Of a DNA stretch of 64,000 nucleotides, positions 26,159 to 35,194 are shown in pieces; the first letter of the stretch is position 1; each line of letters begins with the position of its first letter. The notes under the pieces were generated by a model. That model saw only the letters and a list, made by a program, of their open reading frames with translations, searched no databases and was not told where the DNA came from. This stretch comes from Rhizobium sp. BT04 (GTDB taxonomy: Bacteria; Pseudomonadota; Alphaproteobacteria; Rhizobiales; Rhizobiaceae), in the NCBI RefSeq assembly GCF_030053135.1, contig NZ_CP125652.1, forward strand, positions 1,116,001 through 1,180,000. Reading direction: 5' to 3'. Made by a program: the position numbers and the translations under genes.

Positions 26159-27331
26159 TCACGCCTTCAAAAACTGAGAGCCCTTATCAAACCCCAATCC
26201 CGGAAAAATCTTCCCCGTCAGGTCATCCACGCCAACATCGAACTGCCTGTAAAGCATCGCCGCCGCCACCTCGCGCACGTCCGCCGTCGGCATCAAATCG
26301 CGGTCGTCAAGCAGCTGGCCATCCCCAACTCCGGGCCAGCGGCCGAGGATGCGGCCGCCGTTGATGGCGCCGCCTGATAACAGCGCGCAGCCGCCGGTGC
26401 CGTGGTCGGTGCCCGCTGAGCCGTTCTGGCGGACGGTGCGGCCGAATTCGGTCATGGCAAGCACCACCGTTTTTGACCAGATCTCCGGCCCGAGCGTGGT
26501 CTTCAGCGTGTTGATCGCCTGCGCAAGGTCCTGCACCGGCCGCTTGAACTGGCCGGCCTGGCCGATATGCGTGTCCCAGCCTGATATCGAGAAACTGGCG
26601 ATGCGGTAATCGCCCTTCAGCATGTGGGCCGCGAGTGCTGCCACATCCGCAACCTTCTCGCCGCGCTGGCCGTCCGGCTCGACCATCATCGAAGCGGTGT
26701 CGGCCCGCGTCGCCTCGGCGAGGGCAGCGGCAAACGGCGGATCGCCGGCATAGAGCCGCGCCAGGAATTGCATCTCGTCGCGCGCCGGTGCCAGATTGGA
26801 ATCCGAGGCCCAGACGTCGACATTGTTCGGCCCGGAGAGGATCAGCTCGGTCGAAGTGTTGACGTCGATCGCCCTGCGCGCATCCGAGCGCGGAATGACA
26901 GCGAGCGCCCGGTTCAGCCAGCCGGTCTTTTCCTCGGCGACATGTTCACCGCCTGACTCCAGCATGTCCTGCCCGTCGAAATGGCTGCGCTGGTCGCGAT
27001 AAGGCGTCGACACCGCATGCACGAAGGCGAGTTCCCGACTCTTCCACAGCGGCATCAGTTCGGCGCCGGCAGGATTGAGGCCGAAATGCCCGTCGAGATC
27101 GAGAAGCCCGGTGTCGGGCGTCAGCGCCAGGGTCGGCCTGAGCGCGGCAAAACCGGCATCGCCATAGGGCTGCACCAGATCCAGCCCGTCCATCGCGCCG
27201 CGCAGCACGATGGTGACGAAACGGTTGTCACCCGGCATCGCCGCGAAGGTGACCGGCGTGAAGGCGGGGGCGGCGGCGAGACAGCAGGCCGACGTCAGAA
27301 AGCCGCGGCGGGAAAGCAGGATCTGGCTCAT
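26159..27331 (-). CDS. DUF1501 family protein, Tat-exported
   Basis: A 390-residue protein with a twin-arginine signal (LLSRRGFLTSACCLAAAPAF). The mature part has the alkaline-phosphatase-like pattern of DUF1501: IVLRGAMDGLDLVQPYGD near residue 42, SGWDTHIGQ and TEFGRTVRQNGSAGTDHGTG. The metal-binding residues of that superfamily look partly conserved. It follows a DUF1800 gene by 12 bases, a pairing seen in many bacteria with unknown function. Likely periplasmic. Confidence 0.88.
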   Translation of the reverse strand: MSQILLSRRGFLTSACCLAAAPAFTPVTFAAMPGDNRFVTIVLRGAMDGLDLVQPYGDAGFAALRPTLALTPDTGLLDLDGHFGLNPAGAELMPLWKSRELAFVHAVSTPYRDQRSHFDGQDMLESGGEHVAEEKTGWLNRALAVIPRSDARRAIDVNTSTELILSGPNNVDVWASDSNLAPARDEMQFLARLYAGDPPFAAALAEATRADTASMMVEPDGQRGEKVADVAALAAHMLKGDYRIASFSISGWDTHIGQAGQFKRPVQDLAQAINTLKTTLGPEIWSKTVVLAMTEFGRTVRQNGSAGTDHGTGGCALLSGGAINGGRILGRWPGVGDGQLLDDRDLMPTADVREVAAAMLYRQFDVGVDDLTGKIFPGLGFDKGSQFLKA

Positions 27332-27343
27332 GGGCAGACGCTC

Positions 27344-28855
27344 CTATCGGCGATTGAATTCGGGGGATGCCAGCACCAGCGTCAGCCCACTGATCTTGTT
27401 CGGCGCCTGCGACACCACGCGGATCGTCTCGTCGCGCGCCGCATCGGCAAGCGTCGACTTGAGGAACTCGCGTGGATCTTCGTCGCGGCCGAACTGCGCT
27501 GCGGCCCGCCTTGCCCAGGCCAGCCGCTCGGAGAGCTGGCTGCCGGTGATCCAGGCCGAAAAACCTTCCTCGAAGCCGGCCGGGCTCGGCGGCAGCCAGG
27601 TCGGCTGGCCCATGCGCTTCAACGCGCCCTGCCCCAGCGCCCGCGCCGCACGGAAGGCCTTGAGGCGCTTATCCCTTGCCTCGCCGGCGGGATCCGTCGT
27701 CACCGGCGCCCCTGCCATGCCAGGCGTATTCGCCGCCATGTCTCCCTCTTCCGTGCCCTGCTGGTTGGCCGCCAGGAAGCTGCCGACGACGCCGTTGACC
27801 GGCCCCGCATTCAAGGCCCTGAGACCGGCGACGACATAATCGAAGGGCTGGCGCGCCTTGACGCCCCCGTCGCGCCAAGCGGCGGGATGGTCGAGCATGG
27901 CGGTATAGACGGCCGTCAAATCGCCGCCCGTCTTCTTCCAGGCCGCAGCCATATCGGACACCATCCCTTCATCGGGCTGGTCGGAGACGAAATGCACCGC
28001 CAGTTTGCGGCTGATATGCGCCGCCGTTTTCGGATGGACGGCGAGATCGTCGAGCATATCGAGATAATCGTCGCGCGAGCGCCTGCGCCCGCCGTAGCTG
28101 ACGCCGAGCACCGCATGGGTGCCGGGCTCGGAAATATTCGGCCGGAAGGCGATGTCCATCTCCTTGCGGTCGATGGTGAGCCCCGTCAGCACCATCGCCG
28201 CCGCCGTGACATCCGCCTGGGTATAACCGCTGCCGGCGCCGAGCGTGTGCAGCTCCAGCAGCTCGCGGCCGAGATTTTCGTTCAGCCCCTTGTTGCGCTT
28301 GATGCCGCCGGCCGAATCCGGCCCGAGCGACTCCGCCTGGTCGAGATAGATCAGCATGGCGGGGTGAGCGGTGGCGCTTCGCAGCAGATCGCCGAACCTG
28401 CCCGATATGAACGGCCGGATCGCCTCAGCCTCGTAGAGCGGCACGATGAGACGCATCGGCAGGCTCTTGTTGGCGCTGGTGGAGAAGTGATCGGTCCAGA
28501 AGGTCGCCAGCCGCTCGTAAAAACCGTAGGGCGACAGCACCGCCTGCATCAGCCGCAGGTTCGAATCGTGCTGGAACTGCTGCTGCGCCTGCCGCTGCAC
28601 GCCCTTGCGCATCTCGCGCTGCGTCGTGTCGTCGGTCACCGTTTTGGCATCCTCCCGAATCTGCGCCAGTTGCGACTGCAGGCTGAGGATCGCCCGATGG
28701 CGCATGTCGGGGCCTCCCATGGGAAAGTCCGGCATCGCGGCCGCCCCCTCGCGCAGCTGGCCGATGAGCTCGTCCTTGCTCTCAGGCGGCGCCTCGCCCG
28801 GCCGGAAGCCATAGCCGAACCGGATCGCCGCCATAGTCGGGAAAGACAGGCTCAT
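27344..28855 (-). CDS. DUF1800 family protein
   Basis: A 503-residue protein of the DUF1800 family: AIRFGYGFRPGE at the N-terminus, YERLATFWTDHFSTSANKS in the middle, and the diagnostic NLGRELLELHTLG and RKLAVHFVSD motifs. It is mainly helical. No clear signal peptide is visible; its partner DUF1501 carries the Tat signal, so export as a complex is possible. It is the first gene of the two-gene operon. Confidence 0.88.
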   Translation of the reverse strand: MSLSFPTMAAIRFGYGFRPGEAPPESKDELIGQLREGAAAMPDFPMGGPDMRHRAILSLQSQLAQIREDAKTVTDDTTQREMRKGVQRQAQQQFQHDSNLRLMQAVLSPYGFYERLATFWTDHFSTSANKSLPMRLIVPLYEAEAIRPFISGRFGDLLRSATAHPAMLIYLDQAESLGPDSAGGIKRNKGLNENLGRELLELHTLGAGSGYTQADVTAAAMVLTGLTIDRKEMDIAFRPNISEPGTHAVLGVSYGGRRRSRDDYLDMLDDLAVHPKTAAHISRKLAVHFVSDQPDEGMVSDMAAAWKKTGGDLTAVYTAMLDHPAAWRDGGVKARQPFDYVVAGLRALNAGPVNGVVGSFLAANQQGTEEGDMAANTPGMAGAPVTTDPAGEARDKRLKAFRAARALGQGALKRMGQPTWLPPSPAGFEEGFSAWITGSQLSERLAWARRAAAQFGRDEDPREFLKSTLADAARDETIRVVSQAPNKISGLTLVLASPEFNRR

Positions 28856-28883
28856 GGCAGTTCACCTCCTGATCACTGCTGAA

Positions 28884-28946
28884 GCAATTCCAGCAAAAGT
28901 GCACAGCGGTTTTGCGCCCGGAATTGCGCAAAACAAAAAGCTAGAG
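28884..28946. repeat. Dispersed intergenic repeat, copy 1
   Basis: GCAATTCCAGCAAAAG at one end and CGGAATTGC at the other, with a core CAGCGGTTTTGCG. The copy at 56764-56827 matches along its whole length, and 38223-38270 shares the inverted core AAAACCGCT. It lies upstream of the DUF1800 gene. Confidence 0.75.
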
Positions 28947-29040
28947 GTGACAGGCTGCCAGCCGATTGCGACCGCAATCTGTAGGAAATGCGGCGATATC
29001 GAGACATGGACGATTTGTAATCTATTGAAAAGGCTAAATT

Positions 29041-29388
29041 TTATGCACGGAAGATGAAGGATGCTCCGATCGCGATCAGGGCGAAGCCGATCGCATGGTT
29101 CCAGGTCAGGTTCTCGCCGAGCCAGAAGATCGAGAAGCCGGAGAAGACGATCAGCGTGATCACTTCCTGCATCGTCTTCAGCTGCGCCGTCGTATAGACC
29201 GCCGAGCCGATACGATTGGCCGGCACCGCCAGGCAATATTCGAAGAAGGCGATGCCCCAGCTGACGATAATGGCCAGGAAGATCGCGCTGCTTTTATGCT
29301 TGAGATGCCCGTACCAGGCAAAGGTCATGAAGATGTTGGAGGCAAACAGCATGACGACGGGCCAGACGGCGGCGGGAGAAAAGGACAT
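29041..29388 (-). CDS. DMT family small membrane protein (DUF486)
   Basis: A 115-residue protein with four predicted transmembrane helices. The pattern FMTFAWYGHLK near residue 22, SWGIAFFEYCLAVPANRIG and LKTMQEVITLIVF is that of the DUF486/DMT-superfamily group. These resemble half-size drug/metabolite exporters; substrate unknown. Monocistronic. Confidence 0.85.
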   Translation of the reverse strand: MSFSPAAVWPVVMLFASNIFMTFAWYGHLKHKSSAIFLAIIVSWGIAFFEYCLAVPANRIGSAVYTTAQLKTMQEVITLIVFSGFSIFWLGENLTWNHAIGFALIAIGASFIFRA

Positions 29389-29673
29389 GGGCTAACTCGG
29401 GGGCTGTGAAGGAAAACTGATCCGGCGAGATACCGGCGGGCCTTACCTAGCACGCTGTCGTTCGGCGGCAAATCCCGGGGCGCGGACCGATCGTCTCATG
29501 CCATCGAGGCGGCAGGCATCGCCGGCGACAGCAAGGCCGAATTGCCTGCCCCGAAGCATTCGGGGAGACGAGAACGCAAAAGCGCCTGTATCAATCACCT
29601 CGAAATTTGCTACTTCATGTTGAAAGGACTCTATGCGCCGGACCAGGCTGCGTCGATGTTATCAGGGGAGCAC

Positions 29674-30504
29674 ATGGATAATACAGCCGAGATGCCGCAA
29701 TCCATGACTTTACCTTTCCGCCACTTCTGGCGGCGCTTTGCGGCTTTCGCTGTCGACATCATCATCTTTCAGGCCGCCATCCTCATAGCAGTCCACTACA
29801 TTTCAACGGTTTTCCCGCTGGACTTCCGTTTTCCCGGCCGGACATCCACTTGGTGCACCGAAGCGATCCCCAGTCAGCTTGCACAGCGAATTGAAGCGGG
29901 ATGGCCGTTGCCAACAGACGAAATTCGTACCAGCGAGATCTGCGAGGTAGGTCAAATCGGTTCGACGACGGAGAGATATCTACGGACAGGCAACAAAACC
30001 GAAGATGACTTTTGGACATCAGGCCAGGAGTTGACCATCCCTCTAGATGCAGACAACAATCCGGTGGTCCAGCCCATGCCTGCCTATTCCAGCTTGATAT
30101 CAGGCATAGTCAATACCGTGCTGATCGCGCTAGCTTTCGCCTGCTTTTCGGCGAATGGCCGCCGCACATTCGGAAAGGCGGTTTTCTTCCTGAGAGTACA
30201 GTCAGTCGACGGTAAATATCCCGACATCGGCGCCGCGTTTAAACGCGAAATCCTCAAATTTAGCCCGTTTCTCCTTATTAGCGCTGTCGTTTTCGTAATC
30301 TCGCTGTTTCCGATCTATCCGACGCAAGATTTCGAGGCATTGCTTGACATGGTCCGCGACGGATATACGCCTCCGGACAATGACACTACCGAGCTGTACG
30401 TCATCTGGGCAACGGCGGCCATGGCCTGGTGGCTCTTGCCGTTCGTCTGGCGAGGACATGCATTTTACGATCACATCTGCGCCTGCGAGGTGGTGAATGC
30501 TTGA
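29674..30504 (+). CDS. RDD family membrane protein
   Basis: A 276-residue protein. The RDD signature appears as FWRRFAAFAVDIIIFQAAIL near residue 18 (first Arg pair and Asp in the first membrane span) and TFGKAVFFLRVQSVDG later. A ~90-residue polar segment lies between the first and second membrane spans. ATG 29674 follows CAGGGGAG; a 44-codon upstream extension lacks features. Base use looks more A/T-rich than its neighbours, a possible sign of transfer. RDD proteins are thought to be transporters; the role here is unknown. Confidence 0.78.
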   Translation: MDNTAEMPQSMTLPFRHFWRRFAAFAVDIIIFQAAILIAVHYISTVFPLDFRFPGRTSTWCTEAIPSQLAQRIEAGWPLPTDEIRTSEICEVGQIGSTTERYLRTGNKTEDDFWTSGQELTIPLDADNNPVVQPMPAYSSLISGIVNTVLIALAFACFSANGRRTFGKAVFFLRVQSVDGKYPDIGAAFKREILKFSPFLLISAVVFVISLFPIYPTQDFEALLDMVRDGYTPPDNDTTELYVIWATAAMAWWLLPFVWRGHAFYDHICACEVVNA

Positions 30505-30566
30505 AAGGCGTTCGCAATCAGGCGGCCAGGCAAAAGAAAGCCCGGCGACACCAGCCGCCGGCCTCT

Positions 30567-31376
30567 TTAGCTCTTGCCCGGCACCCTGCCCCGGCACGCC
30601 CACGCCACCGACGCAAACGATCGCGGCCCGTCCGGCTCGCCCGCCTCATATGCCGCCCTGACCGCATCGCCGACGGCCTTCCGCTTGGCCGGGTCCAGAC
30701 CGGCGACATATTTGCCGAGCGGCCCCTCGCCGGCAGCGATTGGTTGCCAGTAGTCCTCGAAGGAGCCGTATTCCATCCGGATCAGCAGCGACGTCTCCTC
30801 GACGTCGACAAGGCCCTGGCTAACAAAGCTCTCCCTCATCTCCCCAGGCCGCATCATCGGCTGGAAACAATATTTGCGCCGCAACGGCAATGCATGCTCG
30901 TCAAGCATCGCCGCCGTGTCCCACATCATCCGCATACCTGACATGCCGCCATAATGATCCCAGACGGCTGCCGCGACCATGCCGCCCGGGCGCACGACAC
31001 GGGCCATCTCGGACACCGCCTTTCCCGCTTCGGGCACGAAATGCAGCACGAGCAGCGACATCGCCCGGTCGAAGCGGCCGTCCTCGAAGGGGAGCGCGCA
31101 GGCATCGGCCTGCCGTATCGTGATCCGTGGATCGGTATTGCGCCGTTTCGCCGCCTCGACGAAAACCGGCGAATAGTCGACGGCGACGATCTCTCGCAGG
31201 CCAGGCGTTTCCGCCAAAGTAAATGTCAGGCTGCCGGTGCCGCAGCCGACATCGAGCACACGATCACCGCCCGCAAGGCCGGCGAAATTGATCAGCATCG
31301 GCGCCAGCCTCCTGCTCCAGCGCCCCATCAGCCGTTCATAACCATCAGCACTTTCGACATTGAAACTCGACGGCAT
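30567..31376 (-). CDS. Class I SAM-dependent methyltransferase
   Basis: A 269-residue cytoplasmic methyltransferase. SAM-binding motif I is VLDVGCGTGSLT (residues about 40-51), followed by the acidic strand IVAVDYS, then ADACALPFEDGRFD and a motif III-like VVRPGGMVAAAVWD. This is the UbiE/COQ5-like Methyltransf_11 pattern. GGGAGGC lies before the ATG at 31376. The acceptor substrate is unknown and the gene stands alone. Confidence 0.88.
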   Translation of the reverse strand: MPSSFNVESADGYERLMGRWSRRLAPMLINFAGLAGGDRVLDVGCGTGSLTFTLAETPGLREIVAVDYSPVFVEAAKRRNTDPRITIRQADACALPFEDGRFDRAMSLLVLHFVPEAGKAVSEMARVVRPGGMVAAAVWDHYGGMSGMRMMWDTAAMLDEHALPLRRKYCFQPMMRPGEMRESFVSQGLVDVEETSLLIRMEYGSFEDYWQPIAAGEGPLGKYVAGLDPAKRKAVGDAVRAAYEAGEPDGPRSFASVAWACRGRVPGKS

Positions 31377-31607
31377 CAAAGCCTCCCTTTCAAGGACGCA
31401 GGTCTGCCGTCAAACAATAGGATTCGCCGGCGACTGTGCAAGCGGGCTTCTCCCAGGTGGAAGCGGTCAGGCTAGGCGTCCAGGCGCCCGCCTGCGGAGG
31501 AGGCGCCAAGCGCCGCCTCTGTTCCGAAGCGGCCGTGAAGCAACCCCCGATCGATCCGCTTCCAGCAAATATCACCAAGCGGCGACATCGCCGACGCGAC
31601 GACTAAC

Positions 31608-32489
31608 TCAGCCCGCCGCCTTACCGAGCACACTCCAATCGAAGCCCCGCGCCCAGTCGGCGTAGCTGTGCCAACCGACCTCAGGAAAGTCGCGGCGCAG
31701 GGCGGCGATATCGGCGTCGTAGCCTGTACGGTCGAACCATTCGAACATCAGCGCCGTATCCTCGCTCTGCTGCCGTATCGCCGCGATCGGCAATTCCCGG
31801 TAAGTGATTGGGCGGCCGAGCACCTCGGACAAGATGTTCGCCTGCTGTTCGCCCGACAATTCGTCGCCGGCAATATCGAAACGCTTGCCGAACACCTGTT
31901 CGCGCCGTTCGGCCAATGCCGTGACGAAAGCGCCGATGTCATCGATGGTGATCTGCTGCAGCACGCGCGCCGGCGCCAGCGCGGCGGCGTAGACGCCCTG
32001 GCGCAGCCCGTCGATCGCCCAGGGCGCCACGGTGTTCTCCATGAAGGCGACGGGCGCACTGATTGTATAGGGAATGCCGAGGCCGGCGATATGCTTCTCG
32101 ATCAGATATTTGCTGTCGAAATGCGGAATGCCGGTCTTCTTGTCGGCATCGGCGACGGAGGAATAGATCAGGTGGCCGATGCCGGCGGCCTTTGCCGCAT
32201 CCGCGACCGTGATGCCCTGGCGGGTTTCCGCCTCCGTCCCGGCCTCGTAGCTGCTGCCCATCAGGAACATCGTGTCGATGCCGCTTGCGGCTTTGACGAC
32301 GGATGTTGCATCATCGAGATCGCCGGCGACGACCTCGACGCCTGCAGCATCAAGCCGTTTCGCGCCTTCGCTGTCCGGCCGGCGGCTGATAGCCTTGACG
32401 CGGTGTCCCCGCGCGATCAGCGCGCGCAAGACCGCGCCGCCCTGCTGGCCGGTGGCGCCTGTGACCAGAACGTTTCGTGTGTTGCTCAT
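31608..32489 (-). CDS. NmrA-like NAD(P)-binding protein
   Basis: A 293-residue atypical short-chain dehydrogenase. The Rossmann motif is VTGATGQQGGAVLRAL with ISRRPDS after strand 2, typical of NADP(H) binding in the NmrA/HSCARG group. No Tyr-x-x-x-Lys catalytic pair is evident, so it may be a redox sensor or an isoflavone-reductase-like enzyme. AAGGAG precedes the ATG at 32489. It diverges from a LysR gene that probably controls it. Confidence 0.85.
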   Translation of the reverse strand: MSNTRNVLVTGATGQQGGAVLRALIARGHRVKAISRRPDSEGAKRLDAAGVEVVAGDLDDATSVVKAASGIDTMFLMGSSYEAGTEAETRQGITVADAAKAAGIGHLIYSSVADADKKTGIPHFDSKYLIEKHIAGLGIPYTISAPVAFMENTVAPWAIDGLRQGVYAAALAPARVLQQITIDDIGAFVTALAERREQVFGKRFDIAGDELSGEQQANILSEVLGRPITYRELPIAAIRQQSEDTALMFEWFDRTGYDADIAALRRDFPEVGWHSYADWARGFDWSVLGKAAG

Positions 32490-32589
32490 CTGTCTGCTCC
32501 TTGTTGTGACGGATGCAGCAAAGTTAGGGCCTGTCGCATTGAACCATAATGGCATATAGTTGGGAAACATCGTGCCATCCCAGGATACA

Positions 32590-33510
32590 ATGCTCGATCT
32601 CAACGATATCATGATCTTCGCCCGCGTCATCGAGGCAGGCAGCTTTACTGCCGCGGCGCGCCTGCTCGGCATGCCGAAGACGACGGTCAGCCGCCGCATC
32701 GCCACCCTCGAGCGCGAACTCGGCGTCCGGCTGCTGCAGCGCACCACCCGCAGCCTCAACCTGACCGATGCGGGCCGCCTCTATTATGAAGAAAGCAGCC
32801 AGGCGCTGCGCACGATCGAGGGCGCCAACCTGCGCCTTGCCGAAGCGCGGGCGGAGCCCGCCGGCACGATCCGCATATCGGCGCCCGTCGGCTTCGGCGG
32901 TCCCTTCCTTCAGGAGGCGATCTTCGATTTTCTTTCGACCTACCCGAAGACGAGGGTCGAACTGCGGCTGACCGACGACAGGCTGAACCTTGTCGAAAAC
33001 GGCATAGACCTCGCCTTCCGCACCGGCATCCTCGAGGATTCGACGCTGATCGCCCGCAAGCTCGGCTCCACGCACAGAATCCTCTGCGCCAGCCCCGAAT
33101 ACATAGCCCGCTGCGGCACGCCCGACCACCCGGCGGATCTCACCCGCCACGACTGCGTCATCGCCGGCCAATCCGCCCATACGCCGTGGCTGCTCGAAGG
33201 CCCGCACGGCCGGGAGACGGTCTCGGTCTCGGGACGTTTCGCCGCCAATGAAATGCAAGCGGTGATGGCCGCCGCGATCGCCGGCTACGGCATCGCCCAA
33301 TTGCCCTACCGAGTCGGCCAGACCTGCATCAAGGACGGCCGGCTGTGCCGCGTTCTCGACGGTTACGCGACCCCGGTCGGCGGCCTGTACGTCGTTTATC
33401 CCAGCAGCCGGCACCTGCCGCCTTTGGTCAAGTCCTTCATCGAACTTGCGGCCAGCCGGCTGGATGCGGGAACCGACGGCAACGACGAATTTGTGATCGT
33501 GTCGCCTTAG
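32590..33510 (+). CDS. LysR-family transcriptional regulator
   Basis: A 306-residue LysR protein. The N-terminal winged HTH reads FARVIEAGSFTAAARLLGMP with VSRRIATLERELGVRLLQRT. The remainder is the periplasmic-binding-protein-like effector domain. It belongs to the CrgA/DsdC-like group that often represses a divergent oxidoreductase. The 100-base intergenic region should hold its operator; a CATAATGG-centred sequence lies there. The ATG at 32590 is preferred to an upstream TTG. Confidence 0.9.
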   Translation: MLDLNDIMIFARVIEAGSFTAAARLLGMPKTTVSRRIATLERELGVRLLQRTTRSLNLTDAGRLYYEESSQALRTIEGANLRLAEARAEPAGTIRISAPVGFGGPFLQEAIFDFLSTYPKTRVELRLTDDRLNLVENGIDLAFRTGILEDSTLIARKLGSTHRILCASPEYIARCGTPDHPADLTRHDCVIAGQSAHTPWLLEGPHGRETVSVSGRFAANEMQAVMAAAIAGYGIAQLPYRVGQTCIKDGRLCRVLDGYATPVGGLYVVYPSSRHLPPLVKSFIELAASRLDAGTDGNDEFVIVSP

Positions 33511-33543
33511 CCCCGACATCCGCCGGGATGTTGCTATCCTCTC

Positions 33544-33798
33544 TCACTGCCAAAGGAAGTCCGGCCCCGTGCTCTGGGACGTCAGCTTGAGCGTCCCGTC
33601 AGGCTGAACGACGTAGGTCTCGAAGACGCGATAACCGAAATCGCCAAGAAAGGTATTCTTGACCACCGTTCCGGGACGATAGGGCGAATGGACGACTTTC
33701 CCGCCATAGGTCAGGCTACCCGGAAGAGGCAGCGGGTTTCCTGAGCTGGCGCAGGCCGAAAGGGCGGCGAAGAGAACGGCCATGAGCACGTGCTTCAC
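33544..33798 (-). CDS. Small lipoprotein of unknown function
   Basis: An 84-residue lipoprotein from GTG 33798, which has GGAGGAG nine bases upstream. The lipobox is LSAC at residue 14-17, followed by a serine/proline-rich linker and a short domain rich in Tyr and Val. The mature protein should be anchored to the outer membrane. No family was recognised. It lies 50 bases downstream of the receiver-domain gene on the same strand. Confidence 0.75.
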   Translation of the reverse strand: MKHVLMAVLFAALSACASSGNPLPLPGSLTYGGKVVHSPYRPGTVVKNTFLGDFGYRVFETYVVQPDGTLKLTSQSTGPDFLWQ

Positions 33799-33847
33799 AG
33801 GACTATCTCCTCCAGAAGGCATCGGCCGCCGAGCGCGGCCGATTTCA

Positions 33848-34231
33848 CTATGACAGCACGACCTTGCTGCTGTCGAAATCTTTGCGTCGGGCAGCCTCCG
33901 CCCGCGAGAGCGCGCCGACGATCCTCTCATCGGTGAAGGGCTTGGAGATCACGTCAAGCGCGCCTTCGATGCCGTGACCGACATTCTCGGGACGACCGGT
34001 CACGAAGATGACGTCGACCCGGTGGCGGTCGATCAGCCGGCGCGCAAGCTGGGCGCCGGTCATCCCATCGGAGAGACTGAGATCGACGAGCGCAACATCG
34101 CTTCTTTGCGCGTGGGCGAGAGCCTGCTCCATCGTCGAGACCGGCCCGATTGTCTGGTGCCCGGCCTCCTGCGCAATGCGTTCGAGTTCCAGCGCGATAA
34201 TATTCTCATCTTCAACGATCAGGACGTTCAT
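33848..34231 (-). CDS. Stand-alone response-regulator receiver domain
   Basis: A 127-residue single CheY-like receiver with no output domain. The acidic pocket is VEDEN (residues 6-10), the phospho-acceptor Asp50 is in VALVDLSLSDG, the Thr switch is in FVTGRPE and the Lys in VISKPF. Single-domain receivers often act in phosphorelays or bind partner proteins. No histidine kinase is adjacent. GAGGGAGG lies before the ATG. A candidate stress-sigma-type promoter lies 50 bases upstream. Confidence 0.88.
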   Translation of the reverse strand: MNVLIVEDENIIALELERIAQEAGHQTIGPVSTMEQALAHAQRSDVALVDLSLSDGMTGAQLARRLIDRHRVDVIFVTGRPENVGHGIEGALDVISKPFTDERIVGALSRAEAARRKDFDSSKVVLS

Positions 34232-34280
34232 GTTTAGCCTCCCTCATCAACATTGCGGGCAAGCTGCCGGCAACCGGTAC

Positions 34281-34305
34281 AACGCATTCTCCGCCGAATG
34301 TTTCC
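34281..34305 (-). promoter_or_regulatory. Candidate EcfG-type (general stress) promoter
   Basis: On the minus strand, GGAAA, 16 bases, CGTT. This is one mismatch from the alphaproteobacterial EcfG pattern GGAAC-N16/17-CGTT. It lies 50 bases before the receiver gene start. Chance occurrence cannot be excluded. Confidence 0.35.
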
Positions 34306-34559
34306 ACTTTGCATTGAATTTCTTTCACGGCGTCATATGCCACCGTTCAGTGATGCCGTTGCGCCTGTTCGCATCGGAAATCGAACAGAGGGTAGTAACA
34401 AGTGTGACCGTATTCCCCGGAACCGTCGGTCGCAGCCGTGGCGCGTGAGTGGTGTTGCCTGGGCGAGCGTCCATTAGCACAATCTTGTTTACGAATGGGA
34501 CGCGTGCTAAAACGCCACAAACGGCGCATGCAAACCCCAATCAAGCCGAGATCGTGCCC

Positions 34560-35150
34560 GTGAATATTCATATCGCGACTTTGGCTGCGCTTCTCATCGG
34601 CGCCGTGCCATCATCGGCTGGCCCTTTGGATGAAGCGGCCAAGGACGGCGATCTCGCCCGCGTCGAACAGTTGCTCGACCGAGGCGCCGATGTGTCGGAG
34701 GCCGATGAGGCGGGTGAGCCGGCGCTGATCATAGCGGCTTTGGCGGGGCATGCCGATGTCGTGGCTCTTTTGCTGGACCGCGGCGCCGACATTGAAGCTC
34801 GCAACAAAGGCGGGCTGACTGCATTGCATGCTGCAGCCTATGCAGGAAATCTGAAGGTGGTGGAACTGCTTGTCGCAGACGGGGCTGATGTCAACGACAG
34901 CAAGAATTTCTATCAGATGTCGCCCTTGCATGGTGCCGCCGAGGAGGGCCACGCCGACGTTGTCGCCTTTCTGTTGACGAAGGATGCAGACGTCGAAGCG
35001 ACCGAAAGAAACGGCTATACGCCCCTCACTCAGGCCGGGTGGCGGGCGCATTGGGATACGGCAAAATTACTCATGGAAGCGGGAGCAGTCTGCCAGAAAG
35101 CCGAGCTTGTTGGCGAACCGCTCTACAAGGAATGCACCAAACGGCAATAG
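34560..35150 (+). CDS. Exported ankyrin-repeat protein
   Basis: A 196-residue protein from a GTG at 34560. The N-terminus is a Sec-type signal (MNIHIATLAALLIGAVPSSA). About four to five ankyrin repeats follow, with clear units such as LTALHAAAYAGNLKVVELLV and SPLHGAAEEGHADVVAFLL. Periplasmic ankyrin proteins can bind partners such as catalases or envelope proteins. No in-frame ATG exists near the start; GTGs at 34554 or 34449 are alternatives. A YHS-domain protein gene follows after 44 bases on the same strand. Confidence 0.78.
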   Translation: MNIHIATLAALLIGAVPSSAGPLDEAAKDGDLARVEQLLDRGADVSEADEAGEPALIIAALAGHADVVALLLDRGADIEARNKGGLTALHAAAYAGNLKVVELLVADGADVNDSKNFYQMSPLHGAAEEGHADVVAFLLTKDADVEATERNGYTPLTQAGWRAHWDTAKLLMEAGAVCQKAELVGEPLYKECTKRQ

Positions 35151-35194
35151 GCTTTCGCCGGAGTAAAAGACCGCATCCGGAAACGGAGCATCTT

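Noticed and set aside
26981..28882. 633-residue plus-strand ORF
   Set aside because: Antisense to the DUF1800 gene; its Arg/His-rich translation has no family features.
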